Positions 36,563-44,717 of a DNA stretch of 64,000 nt are shown piece after piece. Position numbers and translations under genes: made by a program. The DNA is from Ruegeria sp. TM1040. Lineage in GTDB: Bacteria; Pseudomonadota; Alphaproteobacteria; Rhodobacterales; Rhodobacteraceae. The stretch is taken from the NCBI RefSeq assembly GCF_000014065.1, contig NC_008042.1, positions 15,001 to 79,000 on the forward strand, read 5' to 3'. Position 1 is the first letter of the stretch, and every line of letters starts with the position of its first letter. The notes beneath the pieces are model-generated. The model was not told the DNA's origin and made no database searches. It was given only the letters and a program-made list of their open reading frames with translations.

Positions 36563-36711
36563 TCAGTTAGCTCTGTTCAGGGTTTGGTCCTCTCCTGACC
36601 GTTGGTGATACTCCCTCGGGGTGAGCCCGTCGAGGCTCGAATGCGGGCAGTGATGATTGTAGTCGTCGCGCCAGGCGTGGATCATGTGACGGGCATGGCG
36701 CAGGCTCGCTG
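36563..36711 (-). pseudogene. IS3-family transposase C-terminal remnant
   Basis: Minus strand reads HARHMIHAWRDDYNHHCPHS, then SLDGLTPREYHQRSG and a stop at 36563. This is the classic C-terminus of an IS3-family OrfB (W..DYN..RPHSSLdgLTP.E). The frame is lost upstream of about 36711, so only the last ~50 codons survive; the sequence to its left up to about 36535 may be the element's end. Confidence 0.85.
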
Positions 36712-37089
36712 CTCGAAGCTGACGCGAGTGCTCGGAGAGTATACCTAGAGATTAGCTCATCCTCATAGAGCCTCTCCTGTACCAGAGATCCCCCGTGTCC
36801 AAAAGAAGCTAACTAAAGCAATCACTTAGATCGTGAGTGCGACGCGAGCTGCATACAGCGCAGCTGCCGCCGTCGTTTCTATGGAGAAAGCGACTAGTGA
36901 ACGTGCAGTGTTTCACTGAGGTAGTGGACCATGTGCTCTATTTAGGCCGGTTTTATACAGCTGAGGAAATTTCACCTGGGCCACAGGCAGAGATTTCCCC
37001 CAGCCGCAATATGGAGAAATATCCATATGTTTGTATCTGCGGCCGATGGCTATTCAGCGCTTGCGAAAGAGTTACACAGGCAAAATACC

Positions 37090-37281
37090 ATGAAATTCAT
37101 GACCATTCTTGCGGCCCTTGCGCTGACGCTATCCGCACCTGCTTTTGCGCAGGAAGCCAAAGGCACCGAAAAACAAAGCGCGCCCGAATCCGCTGCGGAC
37201 ACCCAGGAGCGCAGCACCGGTAATGGCAGGGGCACCCGTAATACGGCAAGCACGACAAGAAACAAGACACCGCTTCTGTAA
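37090..37281 (+). CDS. Small exported protein
   Basis: 63 residues. MKFMTILAALALTLSAPAFA is a clear signal peptide. The mature 43 residues are low-complexity, rich in Thr, Gly, Arg, Asn and Glu (EAKGTEKQSAPESAADTQER, STGNGRGTRNTASTT), without Cys. It is the first gene of the plus-strand cluster running to 44440, though 187 bp separate it from the next gene. Function unknown. Confidence 0.55.
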   Translation: MKFMTILAALALTLSAPAFAQEAKGTEKQSAPESAADTQERSTGNGRGTRNTASTTRNKTPLL

Positions 37282-37468
37282 CCACTGGTTTGCTGTGCAG
37301 GTCGGCGCTGACAGGTGCAATTATCTGCCTCGTTTGCACCTGACGGACGTCGCCTGCGCGCAAAGCAATGTTAGTAGCGAGTAACCTGTTCACCTGACTT
37401 CGGGTTCGCCCGAACCGAACAGAGGCTACCAAATTCAAAAAAACCATTGAGAACCTGAGCCTCGCCAA

Positions 37469-38038
37469 ATGAAGATCCACCTGAATGAACCTGATCGCCT
37501 TATCCTGAGGGGGACTACCAGCGCCATTTCGGCCGTGTTGTGCAGTATTCTTCTTGTTGTCGTTGGGCTCAGCGTGAGCGCAGCCATTGCTGGCTACACC
37601 GCGAGCTGGGGCGTTGCTGCTGGAGCTGTTTGCATTGGTGGAGGCATTTTATGGCTGGTCTACCACAAAACAGAAGTTGTGTTTGATCGCGCATCCGACG
37701 TGCTGACCCTGCGCAAGACCATGCTGCATGGCACTCGCGAGGACACCATCACGCTGGAAAACGTGAAGCAAGCCGATGTTGATCTGAAGCGCAATGAACG
37801 TAGCAACAACCGGCTGCATGCCAGCTATACCTACCGGCTGTGCGTGGTGACAGGCGCTGCCCAGAACCGGCATCGTGTTGCGCTGTCCCATGGTTACACG
37901 ACGAGCAGGCGCCATCTTGTGATGGCGCAGAAAATCAACGACTGGCTGGGTGTCCCCGATGCGCCGATAGCTGTTGGGCCCAGCATGGCAGATGTTGCCG
38001 AAGTCATCAAAACCTTGGGTTTCGGCAAAAGCACCTGA
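37469..38038 (+). CDS. Membrane protein with bacterial PH-like domain
   Basis: 189 residues. Two membrane spans at about 17-42 and 45-65 (SAISAVLCSILLVVVGLSVS; AAGAVCIGGGILWLVYHKTE) are followed by a soluble beta domain. VVFDRASDVLTLRKTMLHGT, ITLENVKQADVDLKR and YRLCVVTGAAQNRHRVALSH fit the bPH/YdbS-like fold (F-D...L.L.r......i.L..v..v). A C-terminal helix follows. It sits 33 bp upstream of the TMEM43-family gene and probably works with it at the inner membrane. Confidence 0.65.
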   Translation: MKIHLNEPDRLILRGTTSAISAVLCSILLVVVGLSVSAAIAGYTASWGVAAGAVCIGGGILWLVYHKTEVVFDRASDVLTLRKTMLHGTREDTITLENVKQADVDLKRNERSNNRLHASYTYRLCVVTGAAQNRHRVALSHGYTTSRRHLVMAQKINDWLGVPDAPIAVGPSMADVAEVIKTLGFGKST

Positions 38039-38071
38039 CCCGCGTATCCAGAAATTTCAAAGGTTTAAATC

Positions 38072-39244
38072 GTGTCTCAGTTCACGGAAACAACGCAAGT
38101 TGGCCTGTTTGCCCGGCTGAAGAACGCCATCAAAGGCATCGGGCTTGGAATCAGCTTTATCGGTATCGCTGTGTATTTTCTGTTTTGGAACGAAGGCAAT
38201 GCCGTGCGTACAGCTCGGGCGCTTGCCGAAGGGGCCAACCAGGTCGTGTCGGTCGACCACACGGCAATAGATCCGCAAAACGAAGATCGCCTTCTGCATA
38301 TAGGCGGCCCGCTTGCGCTTGAGGTGCCGCTGGCGGATGTGGCGCTGGGGGTGGTTGCGTCTGCACAAACCGTGCGTCTTGAACGCAAGGTAGAGCAATT
38401 TGCCTGGATCGAAGACAAGCAAACCAAGACGGAGACAAAACTAGGTGGCGGGCAGGAAAAGACCACGCGATACACCTATCGTCAGGGTTGGACGGATGCG
38501 CCAGCCAGTGGAGCAGAGTTTCGGGTCCCCGAGGGGCATATGAACCCGCCGATGCCAATCGCATCGAAAGTGATCCGACAGCCAGAGGGCACAATTGGTG
38601 CTTTTACCGTAGATGATGAGATTTCAGATCTGGGCGGTTCAACACCAATGCTGTTGGACTCACAGCAGGCGGAGGATGTCGCGCGGGCTCTTTCGTTGCA
38701 GCAACCGGCGAAACTGGTCGCTGGGCAGGTGGTTTTTGGTGCAGATGTCACGGCTCCGCAGCTGGGTGATATCCGGGTGAGCTATCGCGTATCTGAAATC
38801 GAAGAGGCGAGCGTGGTCGGTGTACAGCGCAGCGACACGTTGTTGCCCTACACTGCCCAAAACGGGCGCAAGATCTACTTGGTGGCAGAAGGCTTGAAGA
38901 CTGCGGACGAGATGTTCCAGACAGCTGTTTCCAACAACACCTTCAAAACTTGGATGTTGCGCATCGGTCTCTTGGTCCTGCTGTTTTTGGGATTTAAGGC
39001 GCTGTTCGGCGTCGTAGACGTAATTGCCAGCATTCTGCCGTTTCTGGGATGGATCACGGCTTCTGTCACCTCCTTGATCAGCGTTGCTCTTACGCTGGTT
39101 GTCGGTGGCACCACGATAGCGATTGCTTGGGTCTATTTCCGCCCAGTTCTGGCGCTCCTTATCATTGCTGTCGCTTTGGCCGGAGCAGCCGCCAGCGCCT
39201 ATTGGCTGCGGAAAGCGGCGCCCGAGACACCTAAGACACCCTGA
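38072..39244 (+). CDS. TMEM43-family membrane protein
   Basis: 390 residues starting with GTG. An N-terminal membrane span lies at about 18-38 (LGISFIGIAVYFLFWNEGNA). The WNEGNAV / VRTARALAEGA segment, ERKVEQFAWIEDKQTKTE and TRYTYRQGWTDAPASGAEF are signatures shared by TMEM43 (LUMA) proteins and their bacterial relatives. About 250 non-cytoplasmic or cytoplasmic residues follow, then a C-terminal block of four spans (about 290-383). The bacterial members have no established function. It sits within a co-directional cluster of exported Cys-rich proteins. Confidence 0.85.
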   Translation: MSQFTETTQVGLFARLKNAIKGIGLGISFIGIAVYFLFWNEGNAVRTARALAEGANQVVSVDHTAIDPQNEDRLLHIGGPLALEVPLADVALGVVASAQTVRLERKVEQFAWIEDKQTKTETKLGGGQEKTTRYTYRQGWTDAPASGAEFRVPEGHMNPPMPIASKVIRQPEGTIGAFTVDDEISDLGGSTPMLLDSQQAEDVARALSLQQPAKLVAGQVVFGADVTAPQLGDIRVSYRVSEIEEASVVGVQRSDTLLPYTAQNGRKIYLVAEGLKTADEMFQTAVSNNTFKTWMLRIGLLVLLFLGFKALFGVVDVIASILPFLGWITASVTSLISVALTLVVGGTTIAIAWVYFRPVLALLIIAVALAGAAASAYWLRKAAPETPKTP

Positions 39245-39277
39245 ATTTTGAACCCATTCCGCGAGACAGGACACAAT

Positions 39278-39745
39278 ATGAAACAGATATACCTTTCGAT
39301 TGCGCTGATGTTTGGCGCTGGCGCGCTTCAAGCCGGGCAATTCTGCGAACTTGACGGCACCGAAATGTTCACCTGCACGCTGAAGGGCGGCACGCGGGGT
39401 GTCGAGGTCTGCAACGCGGTCTGGGCAGATGGCACCAAGGCTGCCTACGGGTTCTTCAAATCCAACGGCGCAGTGGAAAAAGAGATCCTGCAGGACATGG
39501 CCACGATCACCGCATCGCCCTGGAACGGCATGGGGAACTTCATGACCGAGTCCGTGACCTTTGATGCTGGCGGTGGCTACGCCTATGAGGTCTGGTGGGG
39601 CAGCGAACGCGCGGCAGATGCCACCGAAATGGGCGGGGTCAATGTTCTGAAAGACGGCGCGCTGATCGCTGATATTCCCTGTGACGCTGGCAGCGTAAAC
39701 AGCGACCTGTCTTCGCTCATCGAGCTGATCGAAGCGGCGCAGTAA
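39278..39745 (+). CDS. Exported four-cysteine-domain protein, paralog 1 (single domain)
   Basis: 155 residues. The signal peptide is MKQIYLSIALMFGAGALQA. The mature domain has four Cys: FCELDGTEMFTC, GVEVC and, near the C-terminus, IPCDAGSVNSDLSSLIELIE. The spacing C-x7-C, C-x~10-C and a late Cys followed by an acidic helix recur in the proteins at 39757, 41206, 41625 and 42539. I do not recognise the domain. ATG 39278 is chosen over an upstream TTG because it begins the signal peptide. Confidence 0.75.
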   Translation: MKQIYLSIALMFGAGALQAGQFCELDGTEMFTCTLKGGTRGVEVCNAVWADGTKAAYGFFKSNGAVEKEILQDMATITASPWNGMGNFMTESVTFDAGGGYAYEVWWGSERAADATEMGGVNVLKDGALIADIPCDAGSVNSDLSSLIELIEAAQ

Positions 39746-39756
39746 GGGCTGTTGTG

Positions 39757-40578
39757 ATGCTGCCACGAACTCTGTCAGCGGCTGTCATGATGATGACGGC
39801 GACCGGGTGGTCCGGCACAGCCAACGCGCAACCTGTTTGCGGCGGCGAGGTGCTGTTTCAATGTGCAACGGACAACGCCGACTTTCGCGAGCAGATTACC
39901 GTCTGCGCAAAGGATCACAGCTATATTCTGACACGTCACGCGTTGGCGTCGGGCGAAATGTACTATGACACGCCGCTGATCGCCGATGCGAATACAACGT
40001 GGTTCAGCTGGTCCGAGGACGATCAGTTGCGGCTGGAAATCGGGTTCTGGAGCACCGACCTGGCAGAGCCCGTAACCCTGCATGCGTCGCTGCCGTGGGA
40101 CGACATGGAGGAAACGCTTGCAGCGACCGGCGAGTACAGCATGTGGCTGCAATCACCGCATTGGCGCGCGCAAGTCGATCAGACATTATGCGCGCCGGAA
40201 ACGATCTACGCCGACCCCGAGGCACTGTGGGGCGCCCAAGATACCCGCGGCCCGATTGCCGCGTTCTTTTCCCAGGATGAGATCATCCCGCGCGTAAATA
40301 CGGTAGGGGTGGCACGGGTGGCTGACACATCTGGCCACCTCGAGGGCCTGCCGGTCTATGCCGCGGCACGCCCCTCGGCCGCAACCCCGATCTGGTGGAT
40401 GCTACAGCCCGGCGACATCGTTGATATCATTGATCGTGAAAATGATTTCGTCGCCGTTGCCATCCCAACACTGGGCATGACGGAATGCTTCTTGCGGCCC
40501 GAAGCCCTTGGCCAGCCCTATAACGGGCCCTGTGCCACAGGTTGGGTCGATGGCGCCTATCTTCAGCAAATACAATAA
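39757..40578 (+). CDS. Exported four-cysteine-domain protein, paralog 2, with SH3-like C-terminus
   Basis: 273 residues. Signal peptide up to about residue 24 (ATGWSGTANA). The four-Cys domain (VCGGEVLFQC, ITVC, TLCAPETIYADPEAL) covers about 27-160. It is followed by a bacterial SH3-like module (about 185-272): GLPVYAAARPSAATPIWWML, QPGDIVDIIDRENDFVAVA and GPCATGWVDGAYL. SH3-like modules of this sort bind cell-wall or protein ligands. GTG 39754 is also possible, but the AAGGG at 39744 fits the ATG better. The gene begins 11 bp after paralog 1. Confidence 0.75.
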   Translation: MLPRTLSAAVMMMTATGWSGTANAQPVCGGEVLFQCATDNADFREQITVCAKDHSYILTRHALASGEMYYDTPLIADANTTWFSWSEDDQLRLEIGFWSTDLAEPVTLHASLPWDDMEETLAATGEYSMWLQSPHWRAQVDQTLCAPETIYADPEALWGAQDTRGPIAAFFSQDEIIPRVNTVGVARVADTSGHLEGLPVYAAARPSAATPIWWMLQPGDIVDIIDRENDFVAVAIPTLGMTECFLRPEALGQPYNGPCATGWVDGAYLQQIQ

Positions 40579-40654
40579 CACCGCAGGCATGTGGCGCGTG
40601 GTTCCATTTGCCTCAAGCCAGGCACATGCCCCGCGCTTGTTTAAGGAGATGACG

Positions 40655-41197
40655 ATGAAAGCACTGGTTCTAACTGCAGCCCTTACCTGCACTGCGGGCA
40701 CTGCAAGTGCCTTGTGTGAGGACGCGTGGTATTTGCGGAATATGGCCTTCGACAGAGCAGGTTATTGCTTTGGCTCTGCCCTGGGTAAGTCGGTTTTTAG
40801 TGCAGAGTGTTCGACGAAATCTCCCAGCCTGAATGACTGGGATCAGCGAATGGTCAGCGCACATAAACAATTAGAAGCCAGCTATAGCTGCAAGATTAAT
40901 ACCAAAGGTCGCCATTTGGCCTCTTCGTTGGTCGGAAAGCTGGATGATATCGACCTCTTGCCGACGCTGTCACAGTTTGAATCCTCCTGTGTCGGCTACA
41001 CGGGCGCACCGGTTACCCTGACCAGCGGCATTGGCATGCGTGACAGCTATCCGACAGGCACCATACAAGGCGGCGCTACGGTACACTTTCGTTTTGAACC
41101 ATGGGGTGGGTTTGAGTTCGTCGAGACGGAGACAGGGGCGGGGTGGATTCCCGAAGGATCGGTCACCCCCGATGTCTGCACTGCTTTTGCAGGGTGA
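40655..41197 (+). CDS. Exported DUF4453 protein
   Basis: 180 residues. The signal peptide is MKALVLTAALTCTAGTASA. The mature N-terminus CEDAWYLRNMAFDRAGYCFG, followed by SALGKSVFSAEC, is the DUF4453/YARHG-like motif (W..RN..fDRaGYCF...LG...F). The C-terminal half (VTLTSGIGMRDSYPTGTIQG, HFRFEPWGGFEFVE, GAGWIPEGSVTPDVC) looks like an SH3-type module. AAGGAG at 40643-40648 selects the ATG at 40655 over the one at 40649. Function unknown; the family is common in Rhodobacteraceae. Confidence 0.8.
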   Translation: MKALVLTAALTCTAGTASALCEDAWYLRNMAFDRAGYCFGSALGKSVFSAECSTKSPSLNDWDQRMVSAHKQLEASYSCKINTKGRHLASSLVGKLDDIDLLPTLSQFESSCVGYTGAPVTLTSGIGMRDSYPTGTIQGGATVHFRFEPWGGFEFVETETGAGWIPEGSVTPDVCTAFAG

Positions 41198-41205
41198 GCA
41201 GGCTC

Positions 41206-41622
41206 ATGCGTTCGAAGTTGCTTTGTTTTTTGGCCTTTGCGCCTGTCGTTGGTCATGCGGAGTGCCTGCCGCCTGAAACCCAGGCCCTATCATGCACCTT
41301 GCCGAGTGGAGGGCATCTGGAGCTTTGCTGGACGCCGCAAAACGCCCGATTGGCATTTGACAAGGAACCTGGCGTTCCCGCCGAGGTCAGCGTTCCCTTG
41401 GGGAATGTGACCGGCCTTACCGCCGCTGACTGGGCGTCCTCCACGCTGCGCGGCGTGGGGGCGGGCTATGAAGTTTACGTATCCGGACAGGTTGCAGGCA
41501 TGAACCTGATCCGGGACGGCGGTGGAACCTCTTCATATACCTGTGCAACCGGCACAGTGAATGGATCGCTTGCGGAGCTGAACGAAGCGGCACTCTATGC
41601 CCCAGCCTCAAAGGAGAACTAA
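41206..41622 (+). CDS. Exported four-cysteine-domain protein, paralog 3 (single domain)
   Basis: 138 residues. The signal peptide is MRSKLLCFLAFAPVVGHA. The mature four-Cys domain reads ECLPPETQALSC, HLELCW and SSYTCATGTVNGSLAELNEA. It matches paralog 1 in length, cysteine spacing and the 'C-x-x-G-[ST]-V-N-x-x-L' start of the last helix. The start lies 8 bp after the DUF4453 stop, so translation is probably coupled. Confidence 0.72.
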   Translation: MRSKLLCFLAFAPVVGHAECLPPETQALSCTLPSGGHLELCWTPQNARLAFDKEPGVPAEVSVPLGNVTGLTAADWASSTLRGVGAGYEVYVSGQVAGMNLIRDGGGTSSYTCATGTVNGSLAELNEAALYAPASKEN

Positions 41623-41624
41623 AC

Positions 41625-42533
41625 GTGCGATCGTTTTTGACAAAATTCGGGGTCAGTCTGCTGTGCTCGGCGGGCATGGCGCAGGCCTTTTGCGACGACA
41701 TTCTGGCGACACAGGTGCTGTGTCTTACTGAGGATGCAGATGAAATCAAAGTCTGCAGCAGTCAGCACCCTGAAATAGGAGATCCGGTTTTGGAACTCCA
41801 CGTGACGCCTCAGATCTCGGATGGCCCGATCTATCGGCTTGCCGCCGATGTACCTTTCGGCATGGCGCCGGGTACGGGTGGGTTCCCGTGGGATGTGCAT
41901 GAGTTTTCTTTCCTGCATGAGGGCGGGCGCGCTGTACTCAGTGTGAAAACACCCATGGATACTGACGACACCTCTGATGCGGAGATTTGGCTGGATCTGT
42001 TTGGACGCGGAACCGCCCCAGATCGCAGCCTCTCTTGCATGCAACCGGCCCTGAGTGCGGAAATCGAAAACCTTTTGGCGTTGCGTCGTGTCTCAATGAA
42101 TACCATGCGCACGGGGCCAAGCGCCGATAGCGCTCCGTTCTACCAGCCGAGCAAGCCCATCTCCGGTGCCACGCCCCATGGCAGTTATAACTGTCGAGAA
42201 GTCGCCGGCGTGTTAAGCAATGAAGGCACCGAAAACGGCCAGATCGCGCTCTTTGCGGCACCATCGGACGAGGCTGCGATCCTTGGCTATGCGTTTCCTT
42301 CCGACCTCGGCTCCGCTTTTGAATGCGTCTCAGAGGACGGCTTCTCTGGCATCATCTGGGTAGACCCCGACAAAGGCGACGGTGCCGGCGGCTATATGAC
42401 CCAGCTCGATTATGAGGCACGACTGGCTGCGTGCTCCATGACGGCCGATGATTGGCCGCAAGACCGAGCATATTGGGGCAACTGCTCTAGCGCGTGGGTG
42501 AAACAAGGCAATATTGCCGGCTTTGGGGGCTAA
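41625..42533 (+). CDS. Exported four-cysteine-domain protein, paralog 4, with SH3-like C-terminus
   Basis: 302 residues, GTG start after AAAGGAG and only 2 bp past the previous stop. The signal peptide is MRSFLTKFGVSLLCSAGMAQ, then AF. Four-Cys domain: CDDILATQVLC, EIKVC and SLSCMQPALSAEIENLLALR. The C-terminal SH3-like part carries GQIALFAAPSDEAAILGYAF, FECVSEDGFSGIIWV and GNCSSAWVKQGNI. The 'C-x-x-[AG]-[WY]-V-x4-[LI]' end is shared with paralogs 2 and 5. Confidence 0.73.
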   Translation: MRSFLTKFGVSLLCSAGMAQAFCDDILATQVLCLTEDADEIKVCSSQHPEIGDPVLELHVTPQISDGPIYRLAADVPFGMAPGTGGFPWDVHEFSFLHEGGRAVLSVKTPMDTDDTSDAEIWLDLFGRGTAPDRSLSCMQPALSAEIENLLALRRVSMNTMRTGPSADSAPFYQPSKPISGATPHGSYNCREVAGVLSNEGTENGQIALFAAPSDEAAILGYAFPSDLGSAFECVSEDGFSGIIWVDPDKGDGAGGYMTQLDYEARLAACSMTADDWPQDRAYWGNCSSAWVKQGNIAGFGG

Positions 42534-42538
42534 CGCAG

Positions 42539-43570
42539 ATGAAGCGCTATTTTATCGTGGCGAGTTTCGCCGTCTGTGCAGCTCCGGCATTTGCCGACTG
42601 TGAGGGCGGCGGGACGCAGGTATTCTATTGTGACACGGAGAATGCCTCTCGCGTCCAGGTGTGCCTGCAAAATGAAACCGTTCAGTTCCTCGGCGGTCCT
42701 GACCTGTCTGACCCAGTCTATGACCTGTCCATGCCAGTGCAGTTCATGCCCTACCTTTCAACCGGAATCGCGCAATCCGAAGAAGATTTCAGCTACATCC
42801 GCTTTTATGAAGGTGAGCGTGTTTTTACTGTGGGTTTGGATCGGGATCTGGAGTTCGCCTCAGCGGCGTTGGGGCTGGCCTCTGACTTCCTACCTGCGAA
42901 CGAGGAGGCCTGTAATCCGGATTCAATCGTCGATAACTTCCAAGTGCTTGACCAGTTTGCCCTGACTACAGGCCGGGTCGCGCCGGTTGTATCCTTCCCC
43001 GAGGTGTCTCCGAACTGCGGGCCGATCCATGACCTGCGGCCTGCGGACTGGATGGAGGATAAGAGCGTCACTCCGATTCACCTCGGGCCTGAGGAGATCA
43101 CAACCGAGGTCATACCGGTGGATCAGAACGTTCGCGCCTGTGGCGCTCCGGTTGAGGGCTGGCAGGGGGTACGGTTCCAGTCCTATGGGTTTGAGTGCGA
43201 TTTGAACGCACCGGATGCAATCGGCGCCGTGTGTAGCTCCGGCTATGTGCGCCTGTCTCAACTTGCAGAGATCTCCGGCCCGGCGTCAGAGCTTTCCCGC
43301 CCACAGGCGCTTGCCTGTCAGGCTGGTGGCTTTCGGTTTGTGATGGCGCGCGCCGATAACGGAGCCGTCACAATCGAAAACGAGCAGCTGCGTATGACCC
43401 TGTCACCGGGATCGGGGCCGCGGACCACCACCGATACCGGGTCTGAGCAGGTTATGCGCCTGAACGACAAGCTAAAGCTTTCGGTCTCTTATGACACGCT
43501 TGAACTCAATGTGTCCCACAGCGAGCAGGGCCAGCAATCCGGCATCTGCGTACCTGTGGATCTGAGCTAA
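42539..43570 (+). CDS. Exported four-cysteine-domain protein, paralog 5, three-part
   Basis: 343 residues. The signal peptide is MKRYFIVASFAVCAAPAFA. Four-Cys domain (DCEGGGTQVFYC, RVQVC, EACNPDSIVDNFQVLDQF), then an SH3-like part (VIPVDQNVRACGAPVEGWQG, VRFQSYGFEC, GAVCSSGYVRLSQL) and an extra C-terminal beta domain of about 75 residues (LACQAGGFRFVMARADNGAV to SGICVPVDLS) not present in the others. The start lies 5 bp after the previous stop. Confidence 0.73.
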   Translation: MKRYFIVASFAVCAAPAFADCEGGGTQVFYCDTENASRVQVCLQNETVQFLGGPDLSDPVYDLSMPVQFMPYLSTGIAQSEEDFSYIRFYEGERVFTVGLDRDLEFASAALGLASDFLPANEEACNPDSIVDNFQVLDQFALTTGRVAPVVSFPEVSPNCGPIHDLRPADWMEDKSVTPIHLGPEEITTEVIPVDQNVRACGAPVEGWQGVRFQSYGFECDLNAPDAIGAVCSSGYVRLSQLAEISGPASELSRPQALACQAGGFRFVMARADNGAVTIENEQLRMTLSPGSGPRTTTDTGSEQVMRLNDKLKLSVSYDTLELNVSHSEQGQQSGICVPVDLS

Positions 43571-43657
43571 GTTTCAAAATGATCCGAGATTTGCCTTTGC
43601 TGCGGGTAAAGCCGTGGCAGGGCCTTGTTTTTCAAACCATTTTCCAGGAATGCCTTG

Positions 43658-44440
43658 ATGGCTTTCAATCGGGCTCTTGCGACAACCGTCGCATTGATAT
43701 TGTCGCATAGCGCAGTGTCTGCCGCAGATCTGGCAATTATCGGTGGTGCTAACTTCTCCCAGTCCTCCGCACAAATCCGCGCAACTTTTGAGGCGGAGGG
43801 CTATCGCTGTGAACGCATGGGCGTCATGGATCCTGACGATGGAAAACTCGATGAAAAAGGCTGCGCACTTTGGAAGGACGAGTTTTCCTTTTCTAGCTCG
43901 GATACGCGCGTGATGTGGACGATGCGCTATCAAAAAGACAACGAGATGCGGATCCTCGTCCTTGGAGAGCAGCAAGGCCTGGATCGCGTGTTGATGCTTG
44001 GCCAGGCCACGTTTTTCGAAGATGCGGCTATCGAGATGTCCTCCTCGGAATTCCTAGAGGATAGGCTTGCTGTATTCTTCGAGGTCACACCGACATTCGG
44101 CACCTTCGATACCTCTGAGGATGCGTTAGATCTGTGCTTCCTGATGACGGAGGATATAACTGTCCTGACCCCTGCGGGCTTGCCGAGTTCTGCATTGGAG
44201 GAAAACCAGAGGTTTCTTGGCTCTCCAATCAGTCCGGCAGCCATCCTCTGCGAACGTTGGATGAACCGGAAACGCGATGCGGTTGTCGATTTTGCCCGAT
44301 CAGATGCAGGTCCAGCTTATGCGCGTAAGGTCGTGTATTACGCCGACGGCGGTAAACCTCAACAGTACATGGACATGCTGTGGAATGTTCCGGCAGTGGT
44401 GGGTTGGAGCCTAGCCCCCCTTCAGGTCGAGGGTAAATAG
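43658..44440 (+). CDS. Exported protein, last gene of the TMEM43 cluster
   Basis: 260 residues. The signal peptide is MAFNRALATTVALILSHSAV, then SA. The mature part begins DLAIIGGANFSQSSAQIRAT, with two Cys in YRCERMGVMDPDDGKLDEKGC; the rest is a mixed alpha/beta sequence with SALEENQRFLGSPISPAAIL and two further Cys. It does not show the four-Cys domain of its neighbours. Not recognised. It ends before a terminator-like hairpin at 44471. Confidence 0.65.
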   Translation: MAFNRALATTVALILSHSAVSAADLAIIGGANFSQSSAQIRATFEAEGYRCERMGVMDPDDGKLDEKGCALWKDEFSFSSSDTRVMWTMRYQKDNEMRILVLGEQQGLDRVLMLGQATFFEDAAIEMSSSEFLEDRLAVFFEVTPTFGTFDTSEDALDLCFLMTEDITVLTPAGLPSSALEENQRFLGSPISPAAILCERWMNRKRDAVVDFARSDAGPAYARKVVYYADGGKPQQYMDMLWNVPAVVGWSLAPLQVEGK

Positions 44441-44470
44441 CCTGTATATTGCTTCCAGCGGTAGTATATT

Positions 44471-44509
44471 GGTCATGAAAGGCCCTGCTTTCTGCGTGCC
44501 TTTCATACC
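44471..44509 (+). terminator. Terminator-type hairpin ending the TMEM43 cluster
   Basis: GGT-ATGAAAGGC (one bulged C) pairs with GCCTTTCAT-ACC over a 14-base loop and is followed by GTTTTCTTG. It is 30 bp after the last stop of the cluster. Confidence 0.6.
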
Positions 44510-44717
44510 GTTTTCTTGCGAGGTTTTGTGACTCTGTCCTGTTTACCCAGCTGGCGGGCACGGAAATCATGCTATCGGAGAGTACGGTGAAGTGGTTTCG
44601 CCTAAAAGGTGAAGCGCGGATGTTGCGAAGATTTTCCCCCTAAACATCGTTGAAACAATTGTTATTTCAGTCTTTGTATTCCGGCAACAAAGCCGCAAGT
44701 AGATTTAAGACTGAACT

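Noticed and set aside
38660-39766. A 368-codon minus-strand frame
   Set aside because: Antisense to the TMEM43 and paralog 1 genes; no family features.
44444-44471. Two GTATATTG words 20 bp apart upstream of the LuxR gene
   Set aside because: Similar to the GTATATTAT boxes but different in the last bases and in spacing, and placed around a terminator hairpin; not counted as a fourth site.
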